From contig CADCUU010000361.1 of the NCBI GenBank assembly GCA_902805995.1, positions 1 to 12,419 of the forward strand: 12,419 nt of DNA, read 5' to 3'. A program made the position numbers and the translations under genes. Positions within the stretch are counted from its first letter, which is position 1. Each line of letters starts with the position of its first letter. A model generated the notes under the pieces. It searched no databases, was not told the origin of the DNA, and saw nothing but the letters and a program-made list of their open reading frames with translations. This DNA is from an uncultured Rubellimicrobium sp. (GTDB taxonomy: Bacteria; Pseudomonadota; Alphaproteobacteria; Rhodobacterales; Rhodobacteraceae). Shown here one piece after another: positions 5,557 through 12,419 of this stretch.

Positions 5557-8500
5557 CGGAAGTTCTTCGCGACACGAGCGCCATCCTCGCGGGGCAGGGG
5601 GCGACGCCCGTCCAGTCTTCCCAGATGCGGGTGGCGGGTGGCCTCGTGGACCGCTCGCGCAGCGTCCGCTTCACCTTCGACGGCAAGGTCTTCACGGGGC
5701 ATCCGGGGGACACCTTGGCTTCGGCGCTGCTCGCCAATGGCGTGAAGCTGATGGGGCGGTCGTTCAAGTATCACCGCCCGCGCGGCGTGCTGTCGGCAGG
5801 CTCCGAGGAGCCCAACGCGCTCGTGGAGCTGCGCTCGGGCGCACGCAAGGAGCCCAACACGCGGGCGACCGTGGTCGAGCTCTACGAGGGGCTGGAGGCT
5901 AGCAGCCAGAACCGCTGGCCGAGCCTGGCCTACGACGTAATGGCAGTGAACGACGTCCTGTCGCCCTTCCTCACGGCGGGATTCTACTACAAGACCTTCA
6001 TGTGGCCCGCGGCCTTCTGGGAGAAGCTCTACGAGCCGATCATCCGCCGCGCCGCGGGGCTCGGGATGCTGTCGAAGGAGCCCGACCCAGACACCTACGA
6101 CAAAGGCTTCCTGCACTGCGATGTGCTGGTGATCGGCGCGGGGCCCGCAGGGCTCATGGCGGCGCTGACGGCTGGGCGTGCGGGCGCGCGGGTGATCCTC
6201 GCGGACGAGGATTTCGCGCTGGGCGGGCGGCTGAATGCGGAGACGCACGAGGTCGGCGGACAGTCGGGCGTGGGTTGGGCGGCCTTGGTCGCGGCGGAGC
6301 TGGCGGGGATGCCGAACGTCCGCGTGATGCCGCGCACGACCGTCATGGGCGTCTTCGATCACGGTGTCTATTCGGCGGTGGAGCGGGTGTCGGACCATCT
6401 CGCCGCGCCGCTTCCGGGCAAGCCGCGGCAGGTGCTGTGGCGGGTTTATTCGAAGCGCGCAATCCTGGCCGCGGGTGCGCTCGAACGGCCCATCGCCTTT
6501 GCGGATAACGACCGACCCGGCGTGATGATGGCGGGCGCAGTGCGCGCGTACCTCAACCGCTGGGGCGTGGCGGCCGGCAAGCGCGTGGCGCTGTTCGTCA
6601 ACAACGACGACGGGATGCGGACGGCGCGCGACCTGATGGCGCGGGGCGTCGAGGTCGTCGCGGTGGTCGACCCGCGGCGCGACCTGCAGCGCCAGTCTGG
6701 CCTACCTCACATGTTGGGCATGGTTACGGGGACCTCGGGGCGGCTCGGACTGGAAGGCATCACGGTGCGCCGCATCGACGGGCGCGAGGAGCATATCGCC
6801 TGCGATGCGCTCGGGGTCTCTGGCGGCTGGAACCCGACCATCGCATTGACGGCGCACCAGTCAGCTCGCCCGGTTTGGGATGACCGCATCGCGGCCTTCG
6901 TGGCCTCACCCCAAGCACCCGCGGGGCTCATCCCGGTCGGCGCGGCGGCGGGCTTGATGTCCACGCAGCAGGCGCTTGCCTCGGGTGCGGCGCAGGCCAC
7001 CGAGGCGATTGAGGCGCTGGGCTTCCGCTCCTCCGCAGTCGATATGCCCAAGGCCGAGGACACCCCGGTGCGGATCGCACCGTTCTGGCACGTGCCGGGC
7101 AAGGGACGCGCCTGGGTGGACTTCCAGAACGACGTGACCGTGAAGGACGTTAAGCTCGCCCATCAGGAAAATTTCCGGTCGGTCGAGCACCTGAAGCGTT
7201 ACACGACGCTCGGGATGGCGACTGACCAGGGCAAGACCTCGAACGTCTTGGGCCTCGCCGTGATGGCCGAGCTGACTGGTCAGACAATTCCCGAGACGGG
7301 CACGACCATGTTCCGCCCGCCCTACACGCCCGTCGCCATGGGCGTGCTGGCGGGGCGGTCGCGGGACGGGGAGTTCAAGCCGAAGCGCCTCACGCCCTCG
7401 CACAAGTGGGCCGAAGAACAAGGCGCGGTCTTCGTCGAGGTGGGGATGTGGCTGCGGGCACAATGGTTCCCGCGCCCCGGCGAGACGACTTGGCGCGAGT
7501 CCGTGGACCGCGAGGTGCTTGCCACCCGCAAGGCCGTTGGCGTCTGCGACGTGACGACCTTGGGCAAGATCGACATCCAAGGAACCGACGCGGGCATCTT
7601 CCTCGACCGCGTCTATGCCAATACGTTTTCCTCGCTCCCCGTCGGCAAGGTCCGTTATGGGCTCATGCTGCGCGAGGACGGGATCGTCATGGACGACGGC
7701 ACCACCGCGCGGATAGACCAGAACGAGTACGTCATGACCACCACTACGGCCAATGCCGTGTCGGTGTTCCGGCACCTCGAGTTCTGCCGCCAGTGCCTTT
7801 GGCCCGACCTCGACGTGCAGCTCATCTCGACCACCGAGGCCTGGGCGCAGTTCTCGGTCGCGGGGCCGAACGCTCGGGCGCTGCTGAGCCGCGTGGTCGA
7901 TCAGGACATCTCAGACGCAGCTTTCCCCTACATGGCCTGCGGCAATGTCACGGTCTGCGGCGGGCTCCGGGCTCGGCTCTTCCGCATCAGCTTCTCGGGC
8001 GAGATGGCTTACGAGGTCGCGGTGCCTACGCGCTACGGTGACGCGCTTATCCGCGAACTGATGGCAAAAGGTGCAGACCTGGGCGTGACCCCCTACGGGA
8101 CCGAGGCGCTAGGTGTCCTGCGCGTCGAGAAGGGGCACGTGGCGGGCAACGAGCTCAACGGCCAGACGACCGCGCTCAACATGGGCCTGGGCAAGATGGT
8201 GTCCAAGAAGAAGGATAGCATCGGCATGGTGCTCTCGCAGCGCGAGGAGTTGGTGCGCGAGGACGGGCTGCGGCTTGTGGGTGTAAAGCCAGTGAACCTT
8301 CAGGACAGCCTCAAGGCCGGGAGCCACTTCATCGCCATGGGCAAGGAGCCGGTGGCGGTGAATGACGATGGCTGGATCACCTCGCTCGTCTTCTCGCCGC
8401 ACCTTGGGTGCCAGATCGCGCTCGGGTATCTCAAGAATGGGACCGCGCGGATGGGAGAGCGGCTGCGTGCCGTTAACCTCCTGGCCAAGACTGAGGTAGA

Positions 8501-8558
8501 GGTCGAGATTGTGTCGCCGCACTTCATCGATCCTGAAGGGGAGCGTCTTCGTGGTTGA
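5553..8558 (+). CDS. soxA: Sarcosine oxidase-type alpha subunit SoxA
   Basis: Large subunit (1001 residues) that binds NAD and, through its C-terminal half, tetrahydrofolate, which accepts the one-carbon unit released by SoxB. Domain order: a Fer2_4-like N-terminal domain (about 36-115, with GHPGDTLASALLANGV); a dinucleotide-binding pyridine-redox fold (VLVIGAGPAGLMAALTAG, 191-208, with a second part near 340-480); the linker motif WVDFQNDVTVKDVKLA (521-536) with RYTTLGMATDQGKTSN (549-564), typical of SoxA; then an aminomethyltransferase (GCV_T-like) domain at about 612-890 and its C-terminal barrel to about 990. Length and domain set are complete. GTG at 5553 overlaps the soxD stop (GTGA) behind a strong ribosome site. 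The TGA stop overlaps the start region of soxG by 8 bases. No frameshift seen. As in SoxB, the parts expected for folate-coupled demethylation are present. Confidence 0.95.
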   Translation: MTEVLRDTSAILAGQGATPVQSSQMRVAGGLVDRSRSVRFTFDGKVFTGHPGDTLASALLANGVKLMGRSFKYHRPRGVLSAGSEEPNALVELRSGARKEPNTRATVVELYEGLEASSQNRWPSLAYDVMAVNDVLSPFLTAGFYYKTFMWPAAFWEKLYEPIIRRAAGLGMLSKEPDPDTYDKGFLHCDVLVIGAGPAGLMAALTAGRAGARVILADEDFALGGRLNAETHEVGGQSGVGWAALVAAELAGMPNVRVMPRTTVMGVFDHGVYSAVERVSDHLAAPLPGKPRQVLWRVYSKRAILAAGALERPIAFADNDRPGVMMAGAVRAYLNRWGVAAGKRVALFVNNDDGMRTARDLMARGVEVVAVVDPRRDLQRQSGLPHMLGMVTGTSGRLGLEGITVRRIDGREEHIACDALGVSGGWNPTIALTAHQSARPVWDDRIAAFVASPQAPAGLIPVGAAAGLMSTQQALASGAAQATEAIEALGFRSSAVDMPKAEDTPVRIAPFWHVPGKGRAWVDFQNDVTVKDVKLAHQENFRSVEHLKRYTTLGMATDQGKTSNVLGLAVMAELTGQTIPETGTTMFRPPYTPVAMGVLAGRSRDGEFKPKRLTPSHKWAEEQGAVFVEVGMWLRAQWFPRPGETTWRESVDREVLATRKAVGVCDVTTLGKIDIQGTDAGIFLDRVYANTFSSLPVGKVRYGLMLREDGIVMDDGTTARIDQNEYVMTTTTANAVSVFRHLEFCRQCLWPDLDVQLISTTEAWAQFSVAGPNARALLSRVVDQDISDAAFPYMACGNVTVCGGLRARLFRISFSGEMAYEVAVPTRYGDALIRELMAKGADLGVTPYGTEALGVLRVEKGHVAGNELNGQTTALNMGLGKMVSKKKDSIGMVLSQREELVREDGLRLVGVKPVNLQDSLKAGSHFIAMGKEPVAVNDDGWITSLVFSPHLGCQIALGYLKNGTARMGERLRAVNLLAKTEVEVEIVSPHFIDPEGERLRG
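8536..8543 (+). promoter_or_regulatory. Ribosome binding site of soxG
   Basis: AAGGGGAG lies 7 bases before the GTG at 8551 and selects this start over the open frame that extends back to 8509 inside soxA. Confidence 0.6.
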
Positions 8559-9114
8559 ACATCGACTGAAACCGATCACTGCGCTGGGGACCACTGCGCC
8601 ACTCGATGAGCGGATCGGGCCGATCCGACTCAGCGAGCGGAGTGACTTGGCGCTAGCCTCGCTCGCCGCACGGCGGGGATGTGAGAGCGAATTTGGAGTG
8701 AAGGCAGCTCAGGCCGATATTCCGTTGCCTGGGCCGGGGCAGGCGGCGGAGAGTGCTCCATGGGGAACCTTCTGGGTCAGCCCCGACATGTGGATGGTGG
8801 AAGCACCTTACGAGTCTCACGAGGACATGGTCACCTATCTGAAACCTCTCTTCGGCGAGTCGGCTTCGGTCACGGAGCAGACGGATGCTTGGGTGCGCTT
8901 TGAGGTTGAAGGGCCTCTCGGTCCTCTCTTTGAGCGTCTTTGCAATATCGACTTCGAACGGTTTGAGCCGGGATCGGCTACCCGTACAGTGATGGAGCAC
9001 CTTGGCGTTTACGTGATCAGACGTGCCCAGGACCGCATGACTGTGCTGGGCGCCCGGTCGTCGGCATCCTCGCTGCATCACGCGCTCGCAGCCGCGGCGC
9101 GGAGCGTCTTCTAG
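8551..9114 (+). CDS. soxG: Sarcosine oxidase-type gamma subunit SoxG
   Basis: Fourth subunit of the heterotetramer (187 residues), related to the folate-binding aminomethyltransferase fold; it packs against beta and has a mainly structural role in known enzymes. Recognisable blocks are LKPITALG and IGPIRLSERSDLALASLAARRG near the start, WVSPDMWMVEAPYESHEDM (about 72-90), VTEQTDAWVRFEVEGP (about 108-123), GSATRTVMEHLGVYVIRR (about 142-159) and ARSSASSLHHALAAAARS at the end. The GTG at 8551 overlaps the soxA stop by 8 bases. The end of the gene touches the convergent regulator: the CTAG at 9111-9114 provides the stop codon of both. It ends the operon; no glyA, folD or purU follows. Confidence 0.92.
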   Translation: MVEHRLKPITALGTTAPLDERIGPIRLSERSDLALASLAARRGCESEFGVKAAQADIPLPGPGQAAESAPWGTFWVSPDMWMVEAPYESHEDMVTYLKPLFGESASVTEQTDAWVRFEVEGPLGPLFERLCNIDFERFEPGSATRTVMEHLGVYVIRRAQDRMTVLGARSSASSLHHALAAAARSVF

Positions 9115-10184
9115 CCAGGGACAGCCGGCGGCACGGCGCCGGCTAGGCCACGCAATCCCGCGAGCCGGCGGCGCTCCTCGGCGGGATGGAACCCGAAGAC
9201 TTCAACGTAATAGCGGACGAAATCCGTAGAACTCGAGTAGCCGACAGACCGGGCGATTTCGGTCACAGTATCCGTCGAGTAAAGGACGCGCTGCCGTCCG
9301 CGCTCAAGTCGCATACGGCGATAGTAGCGCAACGGTGTCTCCCCCGTGGCTGCCTTGAACGCACGCTCGAGCGTGCGTTCGGTCAAGCCGACCAGAGCGG
9401 AAACCTTGGAGATGGGGAGCGGATCCTCGATATGAGCTGCAAACAGGCGCACGGCCTCGCGCACTGGGGGGGGTAGCATGGCCTCTGTTCCGCCTGCTTG
9501 CGCAACAGGGGTGGCCTGCAGAGCGTTCTCGTCCCGGATGAATGGGTGCTGGAACCAACAAGCGACTTCGGTCATGAGCGCGCGGCCGCCTCGCTCCTCG
9601 ATGACTCGGAGCATCAAATCAAAAACAGCTCCCGCACCCGAAACGGTGATACGCCCCGCCCCACGCTCAATAGCCGCGTGGGAAGTCTCAATTTCAGGGA
9701 ATTCGGCAGCCCAGGCAGCCTCATAGCACCAATGGACAGAGGGACGGTGCCGGCCCAGGGCGCCGGCTCGCATGAGGGGAAATACACCGCCCGAGAAGCC
9801 ACCGAGGGTCACGCCATGCCGGGCCAAGAGCCGCAATGCCGCCTCTGAGCGGCGGGGGTCCTGGAAGTGTGAGTTCGGGGGGGAAAGGCAAATGAGTGCG
9901 TCAAGGTCGCCCAAGCGATCAATTGCTTGAGTGAGCGTGAGATCGGTGTCGAACCCGACCGAAGCGGACGATCGCACCGGCCCGCCAATCTCGCCAAGAA
10001 TGGTCCAGTTAAAATCGGTCCTACCCGTGATCTCGTTCGCGGCGCGCAGAGGCTCGATGGCCGAAGTCAGGCAGGCCATAGGGAAGCCCGGGAGCAGCAG
10101 AAAGCTCCACGAGGAAAGAGCAGTCGGAGCGGGACGAGCGATTTGAGTTTGAGCAGCTGTGTGTTTCACGGTAGGAAACATCAT
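9111..10184 (-). CDS. GlxA-type AraC-family transcriptional regulator
   Basis: A 357-residue regulator with two parts. Residues 25-215 form a DJ-1/PfpI (class I amidotransferase-like) sensor domain: SFLLLPGFPMACLTSAIEPL at the start, LDALICLSP (94-102), GGFSGGVFPLMRAGALGRHRPSVHWCYE (128-155) and VSGAGAVFDLMLRVI (181-195). The position that is cysteine in active DJ-1-like enzymes lies in an SGG loop, so it should bind a ligand rather than catalyse. Residues about 243-340 form the AraC-type double helix-turn-helix, ending in DTVTEIARSVGYSSSTDFVRYYVEVFGFHPAEER. Relatives of this class control glycine betaine, dimethylglycine, sarcosine and arginine genes, which fits the adjacent soxBDAG operon. 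Start: first of two ATGs, with AGGAGG 12 bases upstream. It converges on soxG and diverges from the XRE-cupin gene. Exact effector unknown. Confidence 0.92.
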   Translation of the reverse strand: MMFPTVKHTAAQTQIARPAPTALSSWSFLLLPGFPMACLTSAIEPLRAANEITGRTDFNWTILGEIGGPVRSSASVGFDTDLTLTQAIDRLGDLDALICLSPPNSHFQDPRRSEAALRLLARHGVTLGGFSGGVFPLMRAGALGRHRPSVHWCYEAAWAAEFPEIETSHAAIERGAGRITVSGAGAVFDLMLRVIEERGGRALMTEVACWFQHPFIRDENALQATPVAQAGGTEAMLPPPVREAVRLFAAHIEDPLPISKVSALVGLTERTLERAFKAATGETPLRYYRRMRLERGRQRVLYSTDTVTEIARSVGYSSSTDFVRYYVEVFGFHPAEERRRLAGLRGLAGAVPPAVPG

Positions 10185-10207
10185 AAGACACCGGAGCCTC
10201 CTGCACC
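10185..10207. promoter_or_regulatory. 23-bp divergent gap with a palindromic ribosome site used by both strands
   Basis: The gap between the two divergent start codons holds GGAGCCTCC (10193-10201), which is self-complementary apart from its central base. Read on the minus strand it gives AGGAGG (10202 to 10197), 12 bases before the regulator ATG; read on the plus strand it gives GGAG, 11 bases before the XRE-cupin ATG. There is no room for promoters here, so each gene's promoter must lie within the other's coding start. TTGAGC (10149-10154) with a weak TAGGAA 17 bases on is one candidate for the plus strand. Confidence 0.5.
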
Positions 10208-10909
10208 ATGCCTGATCACTCTCACAACCCCCATATTACAACGCTGGCAGACCCTGGCGGTGAGCTCTCTCCTGGTCTTCCGCGGCATAAGCCGGCCTTC
10301 AGCCAAGACCCGCATCGAGTCCGCGAGATCAGTGAACGTAACCTCGAAATTGCTATTGGGCACGAAGTGCGGGCTTTTCGCCGGGCACAAGGAATGACCG
10401 TCGCCGACTTATCGCAAGCGACGGGTTTGTCGATTGGGATGCTCTCCAAGATCGAGAACGGGATCACCTCGCCCTCGCTCGCGACGCTTCAAGCGCTGGC
10501 ACACGCGTTTTCGGCACCGATTACCGCTTTCTTCCGTGGATATGAGGAGAAGCGCGAGGTCCAGCACGTCAAGGCGGGCGAGCATCTTGAGATTGAGCGC
10601 CGTGGTACGCGCGCAGGGCACCAGTATAATCTCCTGGGGCACATCGGGAGCAATGCTTCTGGCGTCGTGGTGGAACCCTACCTCATCACGCTGACCGAAG
10701 AGTCAGACGTGTTCCCAACGTTTCAGCACGATGGGATCGAGCTTCTCTTTATGCTTGAGGGAGAGGTGACCTACCGGCACGGGGACCAGCTATTCCACTT
10801 GTGCCCCGGAGACTCGCTGTTCTTCGACGCAGATGCACGGCACGGGCCGGAGATGCTCAACAGACTCCCGGCGCGTTATTTGTCGGTCATTTCCTACCCG
10901 CAGCCCTAA
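10208..10909 (+). CDS. XRE-family transcriptional regulator with C-terminal cupin domain
   Basis: A 233-residue regulator. After a probably flexible N-terminus of about 45 residues, an HTH_3 (XRE/Cro-like) domain spans about 50-106, with the recognition region LSQATGLSIGMLSKIENGITSPSL (68-91). Residues about 155-228 form a cupin_2 sensor barrel, with FQHDGIELLFMLEGEV (motif 1, H174 and E178) and CPGDSLFFDADARHGP (motif 2, H212), so metal or small-ligand binding is likely. Relatives of this type are common next to amine, betaine and glutamine-synthetase-like gene sets in Rhodobacterales; this is recollection of the family, not a search. ATG at 10208 is the only good start before the HTH. It diverges from the GlxA-type regulator and its 3' end overlaps the convergent small membrane gene by 23 bases. 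Target genes are not shown by the sequence. Confidence 0.92.
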   Translation: MPDHSHNPHITTLADPGGELSPGLPRHKPAFSQDPHRVREISERNLEIAIGHEVRAFRRAQGMTVADLSQATGLSIGMLSKIENGITSPSLATLQALAHAFSAPITAFFRGYEEKREVQHVKAGEHLEIERRGTRAGHQYNLLGHIGSNASGVVVEPYLITLTEESDVFPTFQHDGIELLFMLEGEVTYRHGDQLFHLCPGDSLFFDADARHGPEMLNRLPARYLSVISYPQP

Positions 10910-11153
10910 GAGTCTCGGCCCGGATGCGGGCGACGCGGTAAGCGTCGAGCACAGCCATTAGGTGGACGAAGATGCCTCCGGCGAGCTGGCCGACCCAAGA
11001 GGCGTTCGCGTCCGCTGTGACATAGGTGAAAGTGCCGAGGAGCAGGGCGAAAAAGGCGAAGATCAGTCCGCGCACGGGCTGTCGGTTCAGGACCTGTCCC
11101 ATGCCAGGCAGGAAGAGTGCGACTCCGAGAACGAGGTAAGGCGGTGGGGACAT
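10887..11153 (-). CDS. Small membrane protein with PGMGQ-type motif, unknown function
   Basis: An 88-residue protein with about three hydrophobic segments: 6-20, 28-47 and 53-70. LPGMGQVLNRQPVRGLIFAFFALLLG resembles the P-G-x-G-Q-x-x-N-x-x-x-x-R-G pattern of TM2-like small membrane proteins, and the end carries LDAYRVARIRAETL, a soluble tail predicted to face the cytoplasm. The ATG lies one base after the stop of the upstream gene (11155-11838), so the two are almost surely co-translated. Its 3' end overlaps the end of the XRE-cupin gene by 23 bases in the opposite direction. That the frame is real is supported by this tight coupling and by its composition; the function is not known, and membership of a named family would need a profile search. 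Confidence 0.75.
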   Translation of the reverse strand: MSPPPYLVLGVALFLPGMGQVLNRQPVRGLIFAFFALLLGTFTYVTADANASWVGQLAGGIFVHLMAVLDAYRVARIRAETLRAAGRK

Positions 11154-11154
11154 A

Positions 11155-11838
11155 CTAGGCGCGAAGCCGTTCCGGTTCAGGCGCGAGGAAGACGCGGAAC
11201 TCCAAGAGTACCTCGAGGAACGGAGCGAGAGCCAGAGGGTCGAGCGGCGTCTTACCCATCTCCGAATCGCGGAAAAGAATGTAGCTGGCGCGCGGTGCCT
11301 CCTCGGCGAGCCAAGTGAGACGCAGGCCTTTAGGAGACAGGATTACCTCCTTGAGCCGATCCTCGCCGAGGCGGCTTACGGCTTCGGCCAGCAGCGCCGG
11401 GGGCTCGCCGGTCGGAGCGTCAGTGCGAACGGCACTGTCGTCCGGGAGGCTGGTGAGTGGCGACAAGAGGCGCGGCAGGCGATCGAACGTTGAGAAGGTC
11501 TCCACGCCACGCGGCCGCAGCATGAGGTGCCAAGTGTGCCGCAGGGGCGTGGGCTCGGGCAGAGTGGTAAGGACCCAAAGAGCTGGGAGCTTGCGAGTCG
11601 TTAAGGTGTCAGGGACAGCCTGCAGATCGAAGGGGGCTCCGTCGAGGTGGCCGGTAAGGCGAGCGAAGCCCCCGGGCTCGATCCGGGTGCGGGGATCGTT
11701 CAGGAGGCTCCGGGCTTTGTCGAAGTAGCCGGCGCGCCAGGTTCGGCGTTGGGCTGCACCGCGCGACAGGCGGTAGGCCTGCCAGAGCATGAGCCCCGCG
11801 ACGAGCAGCATAGCTATAAATGTCTGAGGGTCAGCCAT
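11155..11838 (-). CDS. Membrane-anchored hypothetical protein
   Basis: A 227-residue protein I do not recognise. Residues 6-22 form one hydrophobic helix (TFIAMLLVAGLMLWQAY), followed by a basic stretch (RLSRGAAQRRTWR), so an N-terminal membrane anchor with a cytoplasmic body is likely. The rest is soluble, with two alpha/beta-looking blocks (about 56-125 and 145-220), no cysteine and no catalytic motif I can name. The start ATG at 11836-11838 has GGAG (minus strand) about 5 bases upstream. It lies 51 bases after the permease gene, with a strong hairpin between them, and is one base from the next small membrane gene. Genomic context suggests a helper of the permease or just a co-transcribed housekeeping protein; neither is shown by the sequence. 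Confidence 0.78.
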   Translation of the reverse strand: MADPQTFIAMLLVAGLMLWQAYRLSRGAAQRRTWRAGYFDKARSLLNDPRTRIEPGGFARLTGHLDGAPFDLQAVPDTLTTRKLPALWVLTTLPEPTPLRHTWHLMLRPRGVETFSTFDRLPRLLSPLTSLPDDSAVRTDAPTGEPPALLAEAVSRLGEDRLKEVILSPKGLRLTWLAEEAPRASYILFRDSEMGKTPLDPLALAPFLEVLLEFRVFLAPEPERLRA

Positions 11839-11856
11839 AGGCGCTCCGGGACGGGG

Positions 11857-11878
11857 GCGGGCCGCCGGAGCGGCCCGC
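11857..11878 (-). terminator. GC-rich perfect hairpin between permease and hypothetical gene (terminator or processing site)
   Basis: GCGGGCCG (11857-11864) and CGGCCCGC (11871-11878) are perfect 8-bp reverse complements around a 6-base loop. Read with the minus-strand genes it sits just after the permease stop and before the ribosome site of the next gene. No T run follows (the next bases read CCCCCGT), so it is not a classic intrinsic terminator; partial termination or 3'-end protection of the permease message is possible. Confidence 0.35.
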
Positions 11879-11889
11879 TTAGGAAGGGG

Positions 11890-12419
11890 TCAGTAGCCTC
11901 TTGGCTTCGGCCACGGCATGGTGAACTGGTCTGCGCGTTTGACGAAGCGGTAACGGCGCAGGTGGAACCACAGCGAGGCCACGATGTAGAAAATCACCAT
12001 CGAAATGAGCTGCGTGCCATAGCCTAGGAACACCGCGAAGAAGGTCACGCCGCACAGCGTCACCAACACGATGGCCGGGATCGGGTGCATCGGATGCACA
12101 TAGCCGCGCTTGATCGAGTCGAGCGGCCACTTCCGCCGGAACATGATCATGTTGAAGGGCATGAAGGTATAGCCCAGGAGGCCCGACAGGATCGAGAAGG
12201 TGATGATCTGATCCAGCGGCGCCCCCAGTGCAAAGACGAGTGCGATAGGGACGAGGAAGATGATCGCCCGGAACGGCGTGTGGTACCGCGGGTGCACCGC
12301 GCCGAACCACTCCGGCAGGTAGCGGTCGCGGCCCATCGAGAACCACGCCCGCGACGCGTCGTTGATGCAGCCGTTGGCCGAGGCCAGCGTGGCGCACAGC
12401 GTGCCGAGCAGCAGGAGCA
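11890..12419 (-). CDS. APC-family amino acid/amine permease (5' end outside window)
   Basis: C-terminal 175 residues of an inner-membrane transporter of the APC superfamily; the frame stays open to the window edge, so an internal ATG at 12336 is not the start. Visible at the edge is LGTLCATLASANGCINDASR followed by AWFSMGRDRYLPEWFGAVHP, the usual APC segment that joins two helices (S-R-x-x-x-x-M-x-R-D-x-x-L-P), then RYHTPFRAIIF and four further hydrophobic helices (about residues 56-73, 78-98, 120-137 and 141-158). The tail is soluble and ends in PWPKPRGY. Likely substrates are an amino acid or amine by proton or sodium coupling; nothing visible fixes which. The two small genes after it run in the same direction. 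Its place beside the regulators and soxBDAG makes an amine substrate plausible but unproven. Confidence 0.85.
   Translation of the reverse strand, partial: LLLLGTLCATLASANGCINDASRAWFSMGRDRYLPEWFGAVHPRYHTPFRAIIFLVPIALVFALGAPLDQIITFSILSGLLGYTFMPFNMIMFRRKWPLDSIKRGYVHPMHPIPAIVLVTLCGVTFFAVFLGYGTQLISMVIFYIVASLWFHLRRYRFVKRADQFTMPWPKPRGY

Noticed and set aside
5526..6398. Long minus-strand frame (290 residues) inside soxA
   Set aside because: It lies fully antisense to a well-matched SoxA, is rich in Arg/His/Pro as expected for a GC-rich shadow, and shows no family motif.
6906..7775. Long minus-strand frame (289 residues) inside soxA
   Set aside because: Shadow of the SoxA coding frame; no domain, no ribosome site.
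9186..9848. Plus-strand frames of 82-116 residues inside the GlxA-type regulator
   Set aside because: Antisense shadows of a protein with clear DJ-1-like and AraC domains.

Overview
The window is GC-rich, densely packed DNA with ATGA/GTGA start-stop overlaps and frequent GTG starts. The gene set (SoxBDAG-type oxidase, GlxA-type and XRE-cupin regulators, sulfate ABC importer) fits an alphaproteobacterium, most likely of the Rhodobacteraceae (Roseobacter group). That assignment is inferred from protein likeness, not from a marker gene. No rRNA, tRNA, CRISPR array, transposase or origin was seen.

Layout. (1) 2-3529, plus strand: a sulfate/thiosulfate ABC importer in the order cysA (5' end outside the window), sbp, cysT, cysW. 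All four are joined by 4-base stop/start overlaps and should form one translationally coupled operon. (2) 3530-4013: a 484-bp gene-free stretch with a possible terminator, a few inverted repeats and, just before the next operon, a direct repeat with a 21-bp period that could be a regulator site. (3) 4014-9114, plus strand: soxB-soxD-soxA-soxG, coding for the four subunits of a heterotetrameric sarcosine-oxidase-type flavoenzyme (N-demethylation of a secondary or tertiary amine, with folate as methylene acceptor in the known family). The delta subunit has lost most of the family's zinc-binding cysteines, and no folate-cycle genes follow, so the true substrate is open. (4) 9111-10909: two divergent regulators, a GlxA-type AraC-family protein on the minus strand and an XRE-cupin protein on the plus strand, only 23 bp apart. 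The first converges on soxG with a shared CTAG stop. (5) 10887-12419, minus strand: an APC-family amino-acid/amine permease (5' end outside the window), followed by two small membrane-linked proteins of unknown function.

How they may work together (inference): the permease could bring in an amine, the SoxBDAG enzyme would oxidise its N-methyl group, and one or both regulators would sense substrate or product and control soxB through the repeat upstream of it. The sulfate importer is probably an independent neighbour. A link to a sulfonated N-methyl amine is possible but has no direct support here. No wholly new system is evident; the most unusual item is the divergent delta subunit and the amine oxidase lineage it marks.
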